The notes beneath the pieces were generated by a model, which saw only the letters and a program-made list of their open reading frames with translations, ran no database searches and was not told the origin of the DNA. The position numbers were made by a program, and so were the translations under genes. 6,458 nucleotides of DNA from Actinomycetes bacterium (lineage in GTDB: Bacteria > Actinomycetota > Aquicultoria > CAJVYJ01 > JAUVQD01): assembly GCA_030605305.1 (NCBI GenBank), contig JAUWIO010000046.1, positions 1 through 6,458 of the forward strand, read 5' to 3'. This document shows positions 1 through 6,043 of the stretch, piece by piece (within the stretch, counting starts at the first letter, position 1; the number at the start of each line of letters is the position of its first letter).

Positions 1-343
1 CCTCGACGGGGCGTCCCTTCCAGGTCAGCCAAGTCGAACCGGCCAATATCAGCACATCGCGCCCGACCAAAACTAATAGCGCCCACAGCGGCGGCCCGAG
101 GCCGTCTCGCAAGTACAAAGCGATGATCATACTCACGATCAACAAGCGGTCAGTCAGTGGATCCAGCACGCGCCCCAGCTCCGTGCCCTCGTCGAGGTGC
201 CTCGCCACCGCCCCATCCAAGAAATCGGTCAAAGCGGCAAACGCAAAGACGATCAGGGCCGCAACGGACTGACCGGTCATGATCAAATAAAAAATTATCG
301 GAATTAAAACAAGACGGCTGGCCGTCAATAAGTTCGCTATCAT
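1..343 (-). CDS. CDP-alcohol phosphatidyltransferase, PgsA-like (C-terminus beyond window)
   Basis: This integral membrane enzyme should transfer a phosphatidyl group from CDP-diacylglycerol to an alcohol, most likely glycerol-3-phosphate, in phospholipid synthesis. The full family signature D-x2-D-G-x2-A-R-x8-G-x3-D-x3-D is present: D40, D43, G44, A47, R48, G57, D61 and D65, where the Asp residues bind metal and CDP. The N-terminus (N4-LLT-x2-R10-LxLIP) matches the usual PgsA start. Hydrophobic segments lie at about residues 11-38, 66-78 and 86-104. Family members are usually about 180-200 residues, so roughly 70-80 are missing past position 1. I chose ATG 343 because GAGG sits 3 nt upstream and the protein then begins like PgsA. 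GTG 373 and TTG 382 are in frame after a stop at 383-385 and cannot be excluded. The residue after the second long hydrophobic segment is RDV, not the REF seen in Bacillus PgsA, so the alcohol specificity (glycerol phosphate, cardiolipin or other) is not settled. The gene is divergent from the DUF255 gene. Confidence 0.9.
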   Translation of the reverse strand, partial: MIANLLTASRLVLIPIIFYLIMTGQSVAALIVFAFAALTDFLDGAVARHLDEGTELGRVLDPLTDRLLIVSMIIALYLRDGLGPPLWALLVLVGRDVLILAGSTWLTWKGRPVE

Positions 344-390
344 CTGCCTCAACAGCTTACCGAAAAACCGCACGCCCGACAATCAAGCGC

Positions 391-400
391 ACAAATTTGT
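391..400. promoter_or_regulatory. Perfect 10-bp palindrome ACAAATTTGT between divergent genes
   Basis: ACAAA and TTTGT form a perfect inverted repeat with no spacer, in the only non-coding gap between the phosphatidyltransferase and the DUF255 gene. It lies 12 bp upstream of a candidate -10 box. An AT-rich dyad in a GC-rich window at this place could be an operator. A 10-bp palindrome can also occur by chance, and no regulator is encoded nearby. Confidence 0.2.
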
Positions 401-412
401 TAGTTTTGGGCA

Positions 413-418
413 TATTCT
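413..418 (+). promoter_or_regulatory. Candidate -10 box (TATTCT) for leaderless start of the DUF255 gene
   Basis: TATTCT fits the TANNNT -10 pattern and ends 6 nt before the ATG at 425, which would put the transcription start on or next to the A of the start codon. The only Shine-Dalgarno-like bases (GAAGG, 419-423) are one nucleotide from the ATG, too close for normal ribosome binding. A leaderless mRNA would explain both. No TTGACA-like -35 is seen 16-18 bp upstream, which is common for such promoters. This is an inference from spacing. Confidence 0.35.
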
Positions 419-424
419 GAAGGC

Positions 425-2068
425 ATGACCAGATGGCAGTGGGAAGAGTGGGACCATAAAACGTTCCGACGCGCTCGAAAGAGGGGTCGCCCAATCCTGC
501 TGTACTTGACAGTTTCTTGGTGCCAGGCCTGCAAGATGATGGAGTCGCGAATTCTACGGGACGAAGATGTCTCGCAAGTGATATCGAGTTCGTTTGTCCC
601 CATAAAAGTCGATACGGCCCGCCGCCCTGATATCTGGCAGCGATTCGCCATGGGGGCTTGGCCCAGCATTGCCTTCCTGACGCCCGGCGGTGATTTTATC
701 ACCGGCACGACCTACATTGCCGCGCGCGACTTTCTTGACCTGCTCAACGAGGTCGCCGGCTCGGGTACCGCCGGCCCCGCGCCGAATCCCGGCCCTCTGC
801 GGAGGGCGCCGGTGACCGCGGCGCCCGCGCCCGGAAAATACTTCTCGGCCCTGGCGACAGCCAATCTCGACACCGAGCATGGCGGGTTCGGGGCAGCGCC
901 GAAGTTCCCTCTCGCGGCTCCCGGACGCTTTCTTTTGGCCCGCGCCTTTACAGGCGACGCCGGCGCCTTGTACGCGCTTGAGCTGACACTAAAAGGAATG
1001 GCGGATGGAGGGCTGCGGTCGGCCGACGGCGGCTTTCATCGATTTTGCGCTAGGGCGGATTGGTCGCAACCGGCCCGGGAAAGGCTCCTGACGGACCAAG
1101 CCGACCTTTGTGGTCTGTACCTTGATGCCTTTAGCTTCACTAAAGACCCGCTCTATTCTGAGGCCGCGAGCGGCGTCCTGGATTTTATGGAAACGTGCAT
1201 GTATCGGGAGGACGGCGGATTTGAGACGGCTGTACTCGAAGGACCGCGAGCAAAACGGGACAGCCAAACCCTTTCCGGGCCAAATGCCCGCGCCGCATTT
1301 GCCTTCATCAAGGCGTCCGCAGTGCTCGAGCGGCCTGGCGCGGACGATCTCGGCCTACATGTAATAGATTTCCTTTTCGATAACTTTCTGGGAGAGCGGG
1401 GGCTATTTCAACGTTCTATGGAAAAAACAGGCCTCGGCGACCCGGATTTCCTTTGTGACCAGGTGGATGTCCTCGCGCTCTTATTAGACGCCTACGAGGC
1501 TTCGGGGAACACCGCCTTTATCAATGAGGCGCAAAAATTGGCCGGGGCGACCGTTCGATGTCTTTATGATCTGAACTCCGAGACCTTTCTGGATTCGCGC
1601 CCCTTAAGCGACGCTCGCTTCCCTGACCTGGCCCCCTATCGTCCGATAGTTGAGAATTCGCAAGCGGCCATAGCCTTGATGCGCCTCGGCGGGTTGACGG
1701 GGAGGAAATCTTTTATCGATACAGCCGAAGCGACGCTGGCGGCTTTTGCCGGCGTTTTTAGCGAATCCGGCCTCACCGCGGCCGACTACGCGCTGGCCGT
1801 CATGTGGCTAAACGAACCAAAACTAGAGATATTTCTGAGCGCTAAGAATAGAGATGAGTTGAGGTCGGGACCGTTGCTGCGGGCTGCCAGGGCTCGCTAC
1901 CATCCGCGCAAGGTCATTGTGATCGACGGCCATCGACCACTAAAGTCGCCGCCGCCAAAGGCACCGGCGCCGGCTTCGCCGGCCGCCTTCGTCCGGTTCG
2001 GCGATCGCGATGCTGTTCTCACCACCGACATCGATGAACTGAATGCCTGGATCACTAACGCCGCCTAG
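425..2068 (+). CDS. DUF255 / YyaL-type thioredoxin-fold protein, short divergent form
   Basis: The family joins a thioredoxin-like domain to an (alpha/alpha)6 barrel; its biochemical role is unknown. Residues 1-110 carry the thioredoxin-like part: W4-x-W6, then PILLYLTVSW followed by C33-Q-A-C36, then a VPIKVD motif (58-63), RRPDI and a WPSIAFLTP strand. A Pro/Ala/Gly linker (112-136) follows. The barrel shows family landmarks: GGFGAAPKFP (153-162), GGFHRF (202-207), TDQADL (223-228) and NSQAAIALMRL (411-421). The protein has 547 residues against about 650-700 for typical members. The usual opening (NRL-x2-E-x-SPYL-x2-H) is missing, the motif CHWC is CQAC, and the C-terminal segment (521-543), which in relatives carries a Cys pair, has no Cys. 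ATG 425 is the only sensible start; no earlier in-frame start was found. The gene ends in the CTAG shared with the methyltransferase. Its sequence suggests a redox or thiol role, but that is not shown. Confidence 0.85.
   Translation: MTRWQWEEWDHKTFRRARKRGRPILLYLTVSWCQACKMMESRILRDEDVSQVISSSFVPIKVDTARRPDIWQRFAMGAWPSIAFLTPGGDFITGTTYIAARDFLDLLNEVAGSGTAGPAPNPGPLRRAPVTAAPAPGKYFSALATANLDTEHGGFGAAPKFPLAAPGRFLLARAFTGDAGALYALELTLKGMADGGLRSADGGFHRFCARADWSQPARERLLTDQADLCGLYLDAFSFTKDPLYSEAASGVLDFMETCMYREDGGFETAVLEGPRAKRDSQTLSGPNARAAFAFIKASAVLERPGADDLGLHVIDFLFDNFLGERGLFQRSMEKTGLGDPDFLCDQVDVLALLLDAYEASGNTAFINEAQKLAGATVRCLYDLNSETFLDSRPLSDARFPDLAPYRPIVENSQAAIALMRLGGLTGRKSFIDTAEATLAAFAGVFSESGLTAADYALAVMWLNEPKLEIFLSAKNRDELRSGPLLRAARARYHPRKVIVIDGHRPLKSPPPKAPAPASPAAFVRFGDRDAVLTTDIDELNAWITNAA
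2065..2068. other. CTAG overlap: both stop codons of a convergent pair
   Basis: The plus-strand DUF255 gene ends with TAG at 2066-2068 and the minus-strand methyltransferase ends with TAG at 2067-2065. Together they form the palindrome CTAG. The 4-bp overlap leaves no intergenic terminator, so any termination signal for either gene must lie inside the opposite gene. Confidence 0.9.
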
Positions 2069-2727
2069 GGTGAGCCTTTTACTCCGCATGTCGCCAGCAG
2101 AAAGTGGTCCATCTGCTCCTCTTGGCGGGAAACAGACAGTCCGGCCTTCCGATAAAGGCGCTCGAGCTCGCTCGCCGAGAAACGATTCCCCGCCTGCGCC
2201 TCCTCGCTCCAAGCCTGGAAGGCCTTGAAGGAGAAACCCGTCAGAGCGTGCCGGGCGGTAAAAGCCAGTACCTGCTCGGGGCGGACCCCGAAAGACGGCT
2301 CCAAGGTAGTGACGGCCCCATCCGCGGCCGTCACTCGGGCCATCTCACCGACGGCCGCCTCCGGCTCATCGAGGCCGCCAAGGAGCGTCACCGCGACGAC
2401 AAGATCAAAGCTATCTGTCTCAAATTGCAGGTCAAACGGGTCAGCTCGTAGAGCTTGGAGGTCGCGGACATGGGCGCGTTTCGCGGCTGCGGCCGTCGCA
2501 TCCACCAACCCCGCAGAGCTGTCGACCGCGGTCCCCTTGCCCCCCAGTTTTGCGAGCTTGACCGCGAGCGTGCCGCTCCCGCACTGGACACAAAGCATCC
2601 TAGACCCTTTACTGGCCCCTTTAGATGCCCGAATGAAGGCCAGGAACTCGACCAAAAACCGGTCGTACCACGGCAGCCCCTGGACCCGCCTGACGTATTC
2701 AACTCGTGACTCCGGATTATTTTCCAT
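2065..2727 (-). CDS. Class I SAM-dependent methyltransferase, substrate unknown
   Basis: The 220-residue product has the order of a UbiE/Methyltransf_11-type fold. Motif I is at about 44-54 (MLCVQCGSGTL, equivalent to VLDxGCGTG), with the acidic ribose-binding residue at D69 in TAVDSS. Motif II/post-II is at 96-109 (DPFDL...DSFDLV), and a GGLDEPEAAVGEMARV helix (117-132) ends like the usual 'L.E..RVL...G' segment. In motif I the usual Asp/Glu is Gln48. The C-terminal part (145-205) is probably the substrate cap and shows no substrate signature. I chose ATG 2727 because TAGG lies 3 nt upstream. The frame stays open to GTG 2790, but those 21 codons come from the AT-rich intergenic region and have no ribosome-binding site. 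The gene is divergent from the rubrerythrin gene and convergent with the DUF255 gene. Cytosolic, as there is no signal peptide. Confidence 0.85.
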   Translation of the reverse strand: MENNPESRVEYVRRVQGLPWYDRFLVEFLAFIRASKGASKGSRMLCVQCGSGTLAVKLAKLGGKGTAVDSSAGLVDATAAAAKRAHVRDLQALRADPFDLQFETDSFDLVVAVTLLGGLDEPEAAVGEMARVTAADGAVTTLEPSFGVRPEQVLAFTARHALTGFSFKAFQAWSEEAQAGNRFSASELERLYRKAGLSVSRQEEQMDHFLLATCGVKGSP

Positions 2728-2750
2728 ATACCTACTTATCCTGGTTGCGC

Positions 2751-2778
2751 TTGAAATATAAGCTAATATAAAGATAAT
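2751..2778 (+). promoter_or_regulatory. Candidate sigma-70-type promoter for the rubrerythrin-like gene
   Basis: TTGAAA (2751-2756) and GATAAT (2773-2778) are separated by 16 bp in the most AT-rich stretch of the window. They point toward the gene at 2836, which would give a leader of about 50 nt. Each box is close to consensus (TTGACA and TATAAT). No terminator or riboswitch fold is evident in the leader. Confidence 0.4.
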
Positions 2779-2800
2779 CGGAATCCACACTTATTTGCAA
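2771..2800 (-). promoter_or_regulatory. Candidate promoter for the methyltransferase, overlapping the opposite promoter
   Basis: Read on the minus strand, TTGCAA (2800-2795) and TATCTT (2776-2771) are 18 bp apart. The -10 shares bases with the -10 of the plus-strand promoter candidate. If both are real, polymerase could not occupy both at once. The -10 match is modest (4 of 6). Confidence 0.22.
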
Positions 2801-2835
2801 AAGAGCCATAGTCAGCCAAAAGACTGGGAGGTCTC

Positions 2836-3294
2836 ATGGATAAAGAGATATCGTCCGTAAAAGGGGTCATAGAGTTTGCGCTGGAAAAAGAGGCTGAGTC
2901 TGAGGAGCTCTATCACATGCTGGCCCGACAGGCGGATTCCGAGCGCGCCGCTGAGATCTTCAATGAATTGGCAGTCGAAGAAGGTAAGCACCACAAAGCG
3001 CTGACCCACCTGGACCCGGATCAACTCGACCACATCGAAGTCAAAGATGTCGCAGATCTTAAAATAAGCGACTATCTTCGCGAGGTCAGCTATTCCGCGG
3101 ACATGACCTATCAGGACATACTTGTCTTTGCAATGAAGAGCGAGGAACACTCCCACAGCCTCTACGAGGGCCTGGCGGAACACACTCGCGACCCGGAGCT
3201 GAAGCAGATCTTTGATTTTCTCTCCAAGCAGGAAGCGCGGCACAAGCTGCGGCTCGAAACTGAATACGACGACACGATCCTAAAAGAGGACTAG
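2836..3294 (+). CDS. Rubrerythrin-type ferritin-like diiron protein without rubredoxin domain
   Basis: Rubrerythrins reduce hydrogen peroxide at a diiron site inside a four-helix bundle, mainly in anaerobes and microaerophiles. The 152-residue protein is two similar helix pairs: residues about 5-58 and 92-145. Each half has a Glu-rich helix ending in LY (KEAESEELY and KSEEHSHSLY) and then an E-x2-H helix: E49/H52 in EEGKHH and E133/H136 in QEARHK. These are the expected iron ligands. The C-terminal CxxC rubredoxin domain of classical rubrerythrin is absent, and the protein has no cysteine at all, so electrons must come from a separate partner. ATG 2836 has a good GGGAGG 4 nt upstream. The protein is soluble, with no signal peptide. 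It stands alone between divergent and convergent neighbours and has its own likely promoter. A role as an iron-binding or sensor-type ferritin-like protein is also possible. Confidence 0.88.
   Translation: MDKEISSVKGVIEFALEKEAESEELYHMLARQADSERAAEIFNELAVEEGKHHKALTHLDPDQLDHIEVKDVADLKISDYLREVSYSADMTYQDILVFAMKSEEHSHSLYEGLAEHTRDPELKQIFDFLSKQEARHKLRLETEYDDTILKED
3291..3294. other. Second CTAG overlap of convergent stop codons
   Basis: The rubrerythrin-like gene stops with TAG at 3292-3294 and the AhpD-like gene stops with TAG at 3293-3291, again forming CTAG. As at the first convergent junction, there is no intergenic space for a terminator. Confidence 0.9.
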
Positions 3295-3848
3295 GTGTTC
3301 GGGCGCATGACGCCCAGCGCATTAGCCAACAGTGTCTGGCTATTGAAATAGGCGGTCAGCGCGGCCGTCTCCAGGATGCCGCGATCGGTCAGGCCCGCCT
3401 GACGGAGCAGATCTATATCCTCCGTAGACATTGACTGCGGCAGCCGCGTCATCTTGTCGGCAAACCTGAGTACGGCGCGTTCATCCCGGCTCAAGTGGTC
3501 CGACTCGATGTCTTGCAGGATATGGGTTATCTTCTCATCCGACCAGCCGCGCGCCAGCAGTTCGGCACGATAGCGAGAGCGGCAGTATTCAGAGTTATGC
3601 AACTCGGCCACCCGCACCCCGATCAATTCCTTGAGGTCAGGAGCCAGTTCAGTGTCGGTTTCTGCAAAAAGTGCCAACCTGCGGGCCTCTACCTCGACCA
3701 GCTCGGGCCACAGACCGGCGGCCCTGATCAGATTAATGTCCGCACCGTAGACCCGGGCCGCTTCCTTATATGCTGTTCTAGCCGGTTCCGACAGCTCCTC
3801 GTCCGAGGCTGTTCTTATCCATGCGACTTCTTCGCCCATGTTTATCAT
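3291..3848 (-). CDS. Carboxymuconolactone decarboxylase / AhpD-like protein with degraded CxxC
   Basis: The 185-residue product resembles the 'peroxidase-related' branch of the AhpD/CMD fold: an N-terminal WIRTASDEEL region, a VYGADINLIRAAGLWPELVE helix pair (33-52), then DLKELIGVRVAELHNSEYC (71-89) leading into the active-site helix and a SDEKI segment. In active AhpD-type enzymes this site reads C-x2-C-x(2-3)-H, and the Cys pair and His carry out peroxide or disulfide chemistry. Here the first Cys is Ser86, the second Cys is kept (C89), and the His position is Arg92. Either a one-Cys mechanism or loss of peroxidase activity would follow. ATG 3848 has GGGGAG almost touching it; ATG 3839 (three codons later) is about 10 nt from the same site and is an equal alternative. 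The start region is duplicated just upstream. The gene is divergent from the HEAT gene and convergent with the rubrerythrin gene. Confidence 0.82.
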   Translation of the reverse strand: MINMGEEVAWIRTASDEELSEPARTAYKEAARVYGADINLIRAAGLWPELVEVEARRLALFAETDTELAPDLKELIGVRVAELHNSEYCRSRYRAELLARGWSDEKITHILQDIESDHLSRDERAVLRFADKMTRLPQSMSTEDIDLLRQAGLTDRGILETAALTAYFNSQTLLANALGVMRPNT

Positions 3849-3879
3849 TCTCCCCTACTCGGTATTCCTCATTCTCCCC
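3845..3879 (-). repeat. Direct repeat of ribosome-binding site plus start codon (11 bp, 24 nt apart)
   Basis: On the minus strand GGGGAGAATGA occurs at 3879-3869 and again at 3855-3845. The downstream copy holds the ATG of the AhpD-like gene; the upstream copy has the same Shine-Dalgarno-like run and ATG. The period is 24 nt, so the copies are in frame, but a TAG between them closes the upstream one. Confidence 0.75.
3855..3872 (-). other. Five-codon upstream ORF (MRNTE) before the AhpD-like gene
   Basis: ATG 3872 is preceded by GGGGGAG and followed by four sense codons and TAG (3857-3855). The stop abuts the ribosome-binding bases of the AhpD-like gene, so a ribosome ending here could reinitiate a few bases on. 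The peptide has no runs of one amino acid and shows no attenuation hairpins. It may be only a by-product of the repeat, and transcription through it is assumed. Confidence 0.25.
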
Positions 3880-3902
3880 CATGGTCTTCCTGAATATGCT
3901 AT

Positions 3903-3931
3903 TTGCCGTCAGAAATTATTGGTGAGAGAAT
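3903..3931 (+). promoter_or_regulatory. Candidate promoter for the HEAT-repeat operon
   Basis: TTGCCG (3903-3908) and GAGAAT (3926-3931) are 17 bp apart, each matching 4 of 6 consensus bases. This would start transcription around 3938, giving a leader of only about 9 nt before ATG 3947. That fits the lack of a well-placed Shine-Dalgarno: the nearest purine run, GTGAGAGAA, ends about 16 nt from the ATG. Confidence 0.25.
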
Positions 3932-3946
3932 AGCTCCGCAAAACAC

Positions 3947-6043
3947 ATGAAAACCCTGGATGAAGCGGACCGTAAGAAACAAGGCTTGGCCGAAGATGCC
4001 GTCAAGCAGTTGAATATTGCGCTGAAGTCGCTTCACCTCTACCCTTCGGAGCACGTTGTCAGCCGCCAAGCGATCGAGGGTCTCTTGGCGATGCTCCGCG
4101 CCTTTTTCTCTGACAGCGGGCGGCTGGACCTCCAGGTCGACAAGGACCATATCTCCATCGAAGGTCATCCGCTACCCGACACCGCCATGTCGCGCGGATT
4201 GGCGCGGGATCTGTTTCAGCTCAAGCTGGAGGCTTTATCTTTCGGTCGCAGCGTTGACGCCCGCCAACTCGAGGCGCTCCTCGGTGTGTTGTGTATGGAT
4301 CCGGAAGAGGCGGCCCGAGCAGGCGGGGCGGTCGAGTTGTTGTGGCACCAACGGACCGAAGATATCACGGTCTCGGAGGCGATCGCCAAGCAGGTCTACG
4401 AGATCGAAGATGACGTCGACGAACTGCTGACAACGGCGACTGACTTTCGAGAATTACAGCAGACCCTGTTTCAGGACGAAGAAGTATCTCCGGAGAATCG
4501 GACGCGGCTCAAAGCCGAACTCTTTGCGAACACTGAACATCTGGCGGATTTCTTGTCCTATATAAGTGGCGCCGGTAAAGCGGCCAAACAGGGTGAGATT
4601 ATTGCCGATGGCGCCTTCCCACGCCTTTTTTCCCTGGCCCGATACGATACGATAGACGATCGCAACCGCTACTTCCGCTTCATTGGCGAGTCGCTATTCC
4701 TCCTTGAGCAACCGTTAATATCAGCGGTGGCATCCTCTTTGCTACGGACCGAATCCGCCTCCACCTCTATGGCCCGCCGCCACCTGCTCGAAAGGCTCTC
4801 GACACCTGAATTATGTGAATTGCTGGCCGCCGGCGCCGACACAAAGGGTGTGACGCAAGCTCATATCAGAGATGCTGTATCGGGCCTGATTTTTGAAGCG
4901 GGGCGCTTCGACGAAATAGTACCGGCGGTAGCAAAGCGGCTGCAGTTCTCCGACACTGAACGCAAACGCCTGGAGGAGCTGGTTGCGGCCAAGCAAGTCG
5001 GGGCGATCACCGACCCCTACAAGGAAAACCCTGAAATACTCGACCGCATTGAATCCTCGATATTGCCGAACTCTTCCGCAGCTCGGGCGCGGCTAAACCC
5101 GGAGACCGGGGGGGCGGGCGGCAAGGGCTTGGGGCGGTCGAGCACTTCCGTCCTGCGTCACCTACTGGCTTCGGAGACGGACACCGTGTCGTTCGAGCAT
5201 CTGGTCACGGGACTGGAACGGGCCTTCTCCAGAGTCGTCACCGCTGCACAGATCGCTCAGGCGACCGATATCCTAGCGGCTCTTATCGATGAGTTCAGGC
5301 GTCGTTCAGCTGACATTGAGAAAGCCACCGCGATCAAGAAGGCAATCCGGCTGATCGGGCGTCGCGAAACCGTGGCTGAGATGGTGGTCGCGCTCGAGCA
5401 CGACCACACCGTCCTCTTCGCTGACGTGGAGCAGTTCATGACCCTTTTAGGAAACCATGGCATCGTCACGTTGCTCGACTTGCTCGGCGACGAAAAGAAC
5501 GCGGTGCGGCGCAATGCTCAATGCAAGTTGCTCGCCTCATGCGGCCGCGTCAATCTCTCCAGTCTTGGCAGCAAGGTCTTAGATCATCGCTGGTATCTAG
5601 TGCGTAATGTCGTTTCCATCCTCGGCCAGATCGGAGCTGCCGGGGCGATCAGATACCTGGTGCAGGCGGCTTCGCACCGGGACCCGCGAGTGCGATTGGA
5701 AACGACTAGGGCCCTGGCGCAGCTGGGACCGGAAGCATTCGCATCGATCGAAGCTCTTATCAAAGACGATGACAAAACAGTCCGCCTCGAGGCGCTCAAG
5801 TCTCTAGGTATAACCCGCGACCCGGCGGCCGAGCCGATCCTTATCGCTATAGCGACCAGGCGGGACCTGCTCAACCGAAATCTCGATGAGCGCCTAGCCG
5901 CCGTTGAGGGTCTAGCTCATTTAAAAACGCCGAAAGCGATCTCTATGATCCAGTCTCTGGCCAACGGCGGACAAGTCGCTGGCGCCGGTCTGGCCGAAAT
6001 AGCGAAAGCGGCCCTGGAACGAATTGAGCGTGAGCGCCAGTGA
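3947..6043 (+). CDS. HEAT-repeat protein with N-terminal 'LYPxxH' domain
   Basis: The 698-residue soluble protein is probably a scaffold or regulator; no catalytic motif is seen. Residues about 10-150 form an N-terminal domain: LKSLHLYPSEH (26-36), a DSGRLDLQVD-x2-HISIEGHPL beta segment (56-76), then VDARQLEALLGVL (103-115) and GGAVELLWHQ...DITVSEA (126-145). I recall this layout at the front of many HEAT-repeat and HD-type signalling proteins, but the domain's role is unknown. Residues 165-380 are helical and unassigned. A Gly-rich linker (387-397) follows, then more helices. The last 190 residues show HEAT-like repeats, clearest at 505-533, 566-594, 598-622 and 628-660 (for example HRDPRVRLETTRALAQLG and DDDKTVRLEALKSLG). 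ATG 3947 follows an in-frame stop at 3923 and has only a weak ribosome-binding site. The stop overlaps the next gene by GTGA, so the two are probably translated together. Confidence 0.85.
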   Translation: MKTLDEADRKKQGLAEDAVKQLNIALKSLHLYPSEHVVSRQAIEGLLAMLRAFFSDSGRLDLQVDKDHISIEGHPLPDTAMSRGLARDLFQLKLEALSFGRSVDARQLEALLGVLCMDPEEAARAGGAVELLWHQRTEDITVSEAIAKQVYEIEDDVDELLTTATDFRELQQTLFQDEEVSPENRTRLKAELFANTEHLADFLSYISGAGKAAKQGEIIADGAFPRLFSLARYDTIDDRNRYFRFIGESLFLLEQPLISAVASSLLRTESASTSMARRHLLERLSTPELCELLAAGADTKGVTQAHIRDAVSGLIFEAGRFDEIVPAVAKRLQFSDTERKRLEELVAAKQVGAITDPYKENPEILDRIESSILPNSSAARARLNPETGGAGGKGLGRSSTSVLRHLLASETDTVSFEHLVTGLERAFSRVVTAAQIAQATDILAALIDEFRRRSADIEKATAIKKAIRLIGRRETVAEMVVALEHDHTVLFADVEQFMTLLGNHGIVTLLDLLGDEKNAVRRNAQCKLLASCGRVNLSSLGSKVLDHRWYLVRNVVSILGQIGAAGAIRYLVQAASHRDPRVRLETTRALAQLGPEAFASIEALIKDDDKTVRLEALKSLGITRDPAAEPILIAIATRRDLLNRNLDERLAAVEGLAHLKTPKAISMIQSLANGGQVAGAGLAEIAKAALERIERERQ

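Noticed and set aside
400..708. Minus-strand 102-codon open frame across the start of the DUF255 gene
   Set aside because: No recognisable domain or ribosome-binding site; it overlaps a gene with clear thioredoxin-fold motifs and the intergenic gap.
1969..1983. GCCGGC-TTC-GCCGGC hairpin near the end of the DUF255 gene
   Set aside because: It lies inside the coding Pro/Ala linker, is made of a self-palindromic GC word, and has no following T tract, so it is best explained by GC-rich Ala/Pro codons.
2225..2761. Plus-strand 178-codon open frame overlapping the methyltransferase
   Set aside because: It is Arg/Ser/Ala/Pro-rich with no domain, lies antisense to a gene with clear SAM-binding motifs, and is typical of an opposite-strand shadow in GC-rich DNA.
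2728..2790. N-terminal extension of the methyltransferase giving a hydrophobic, membrane-like start
   Set aside because: The extra 21 codons begin at a GTG without a ribosome-binding site and are translated AT-rich promoter sequence, which yields Ile/Phe/Tyr by composition. The ATG at 2727 has better support.
3301..3315. GGGCG-CATGA-CGCCC hairpin just after the rubrerythrin stop as a terminator
   Set aside because: The stem is only five pairs and no T run follows on either strand. It is coding sequence for the C-terminus of the AhpD-like protein.
3495..3893. Plus-strand 132-codon open frame opposite the AhpD-like gene
   Set aside because: Low-complexity shadow antisense to a recognised family; no start signal.
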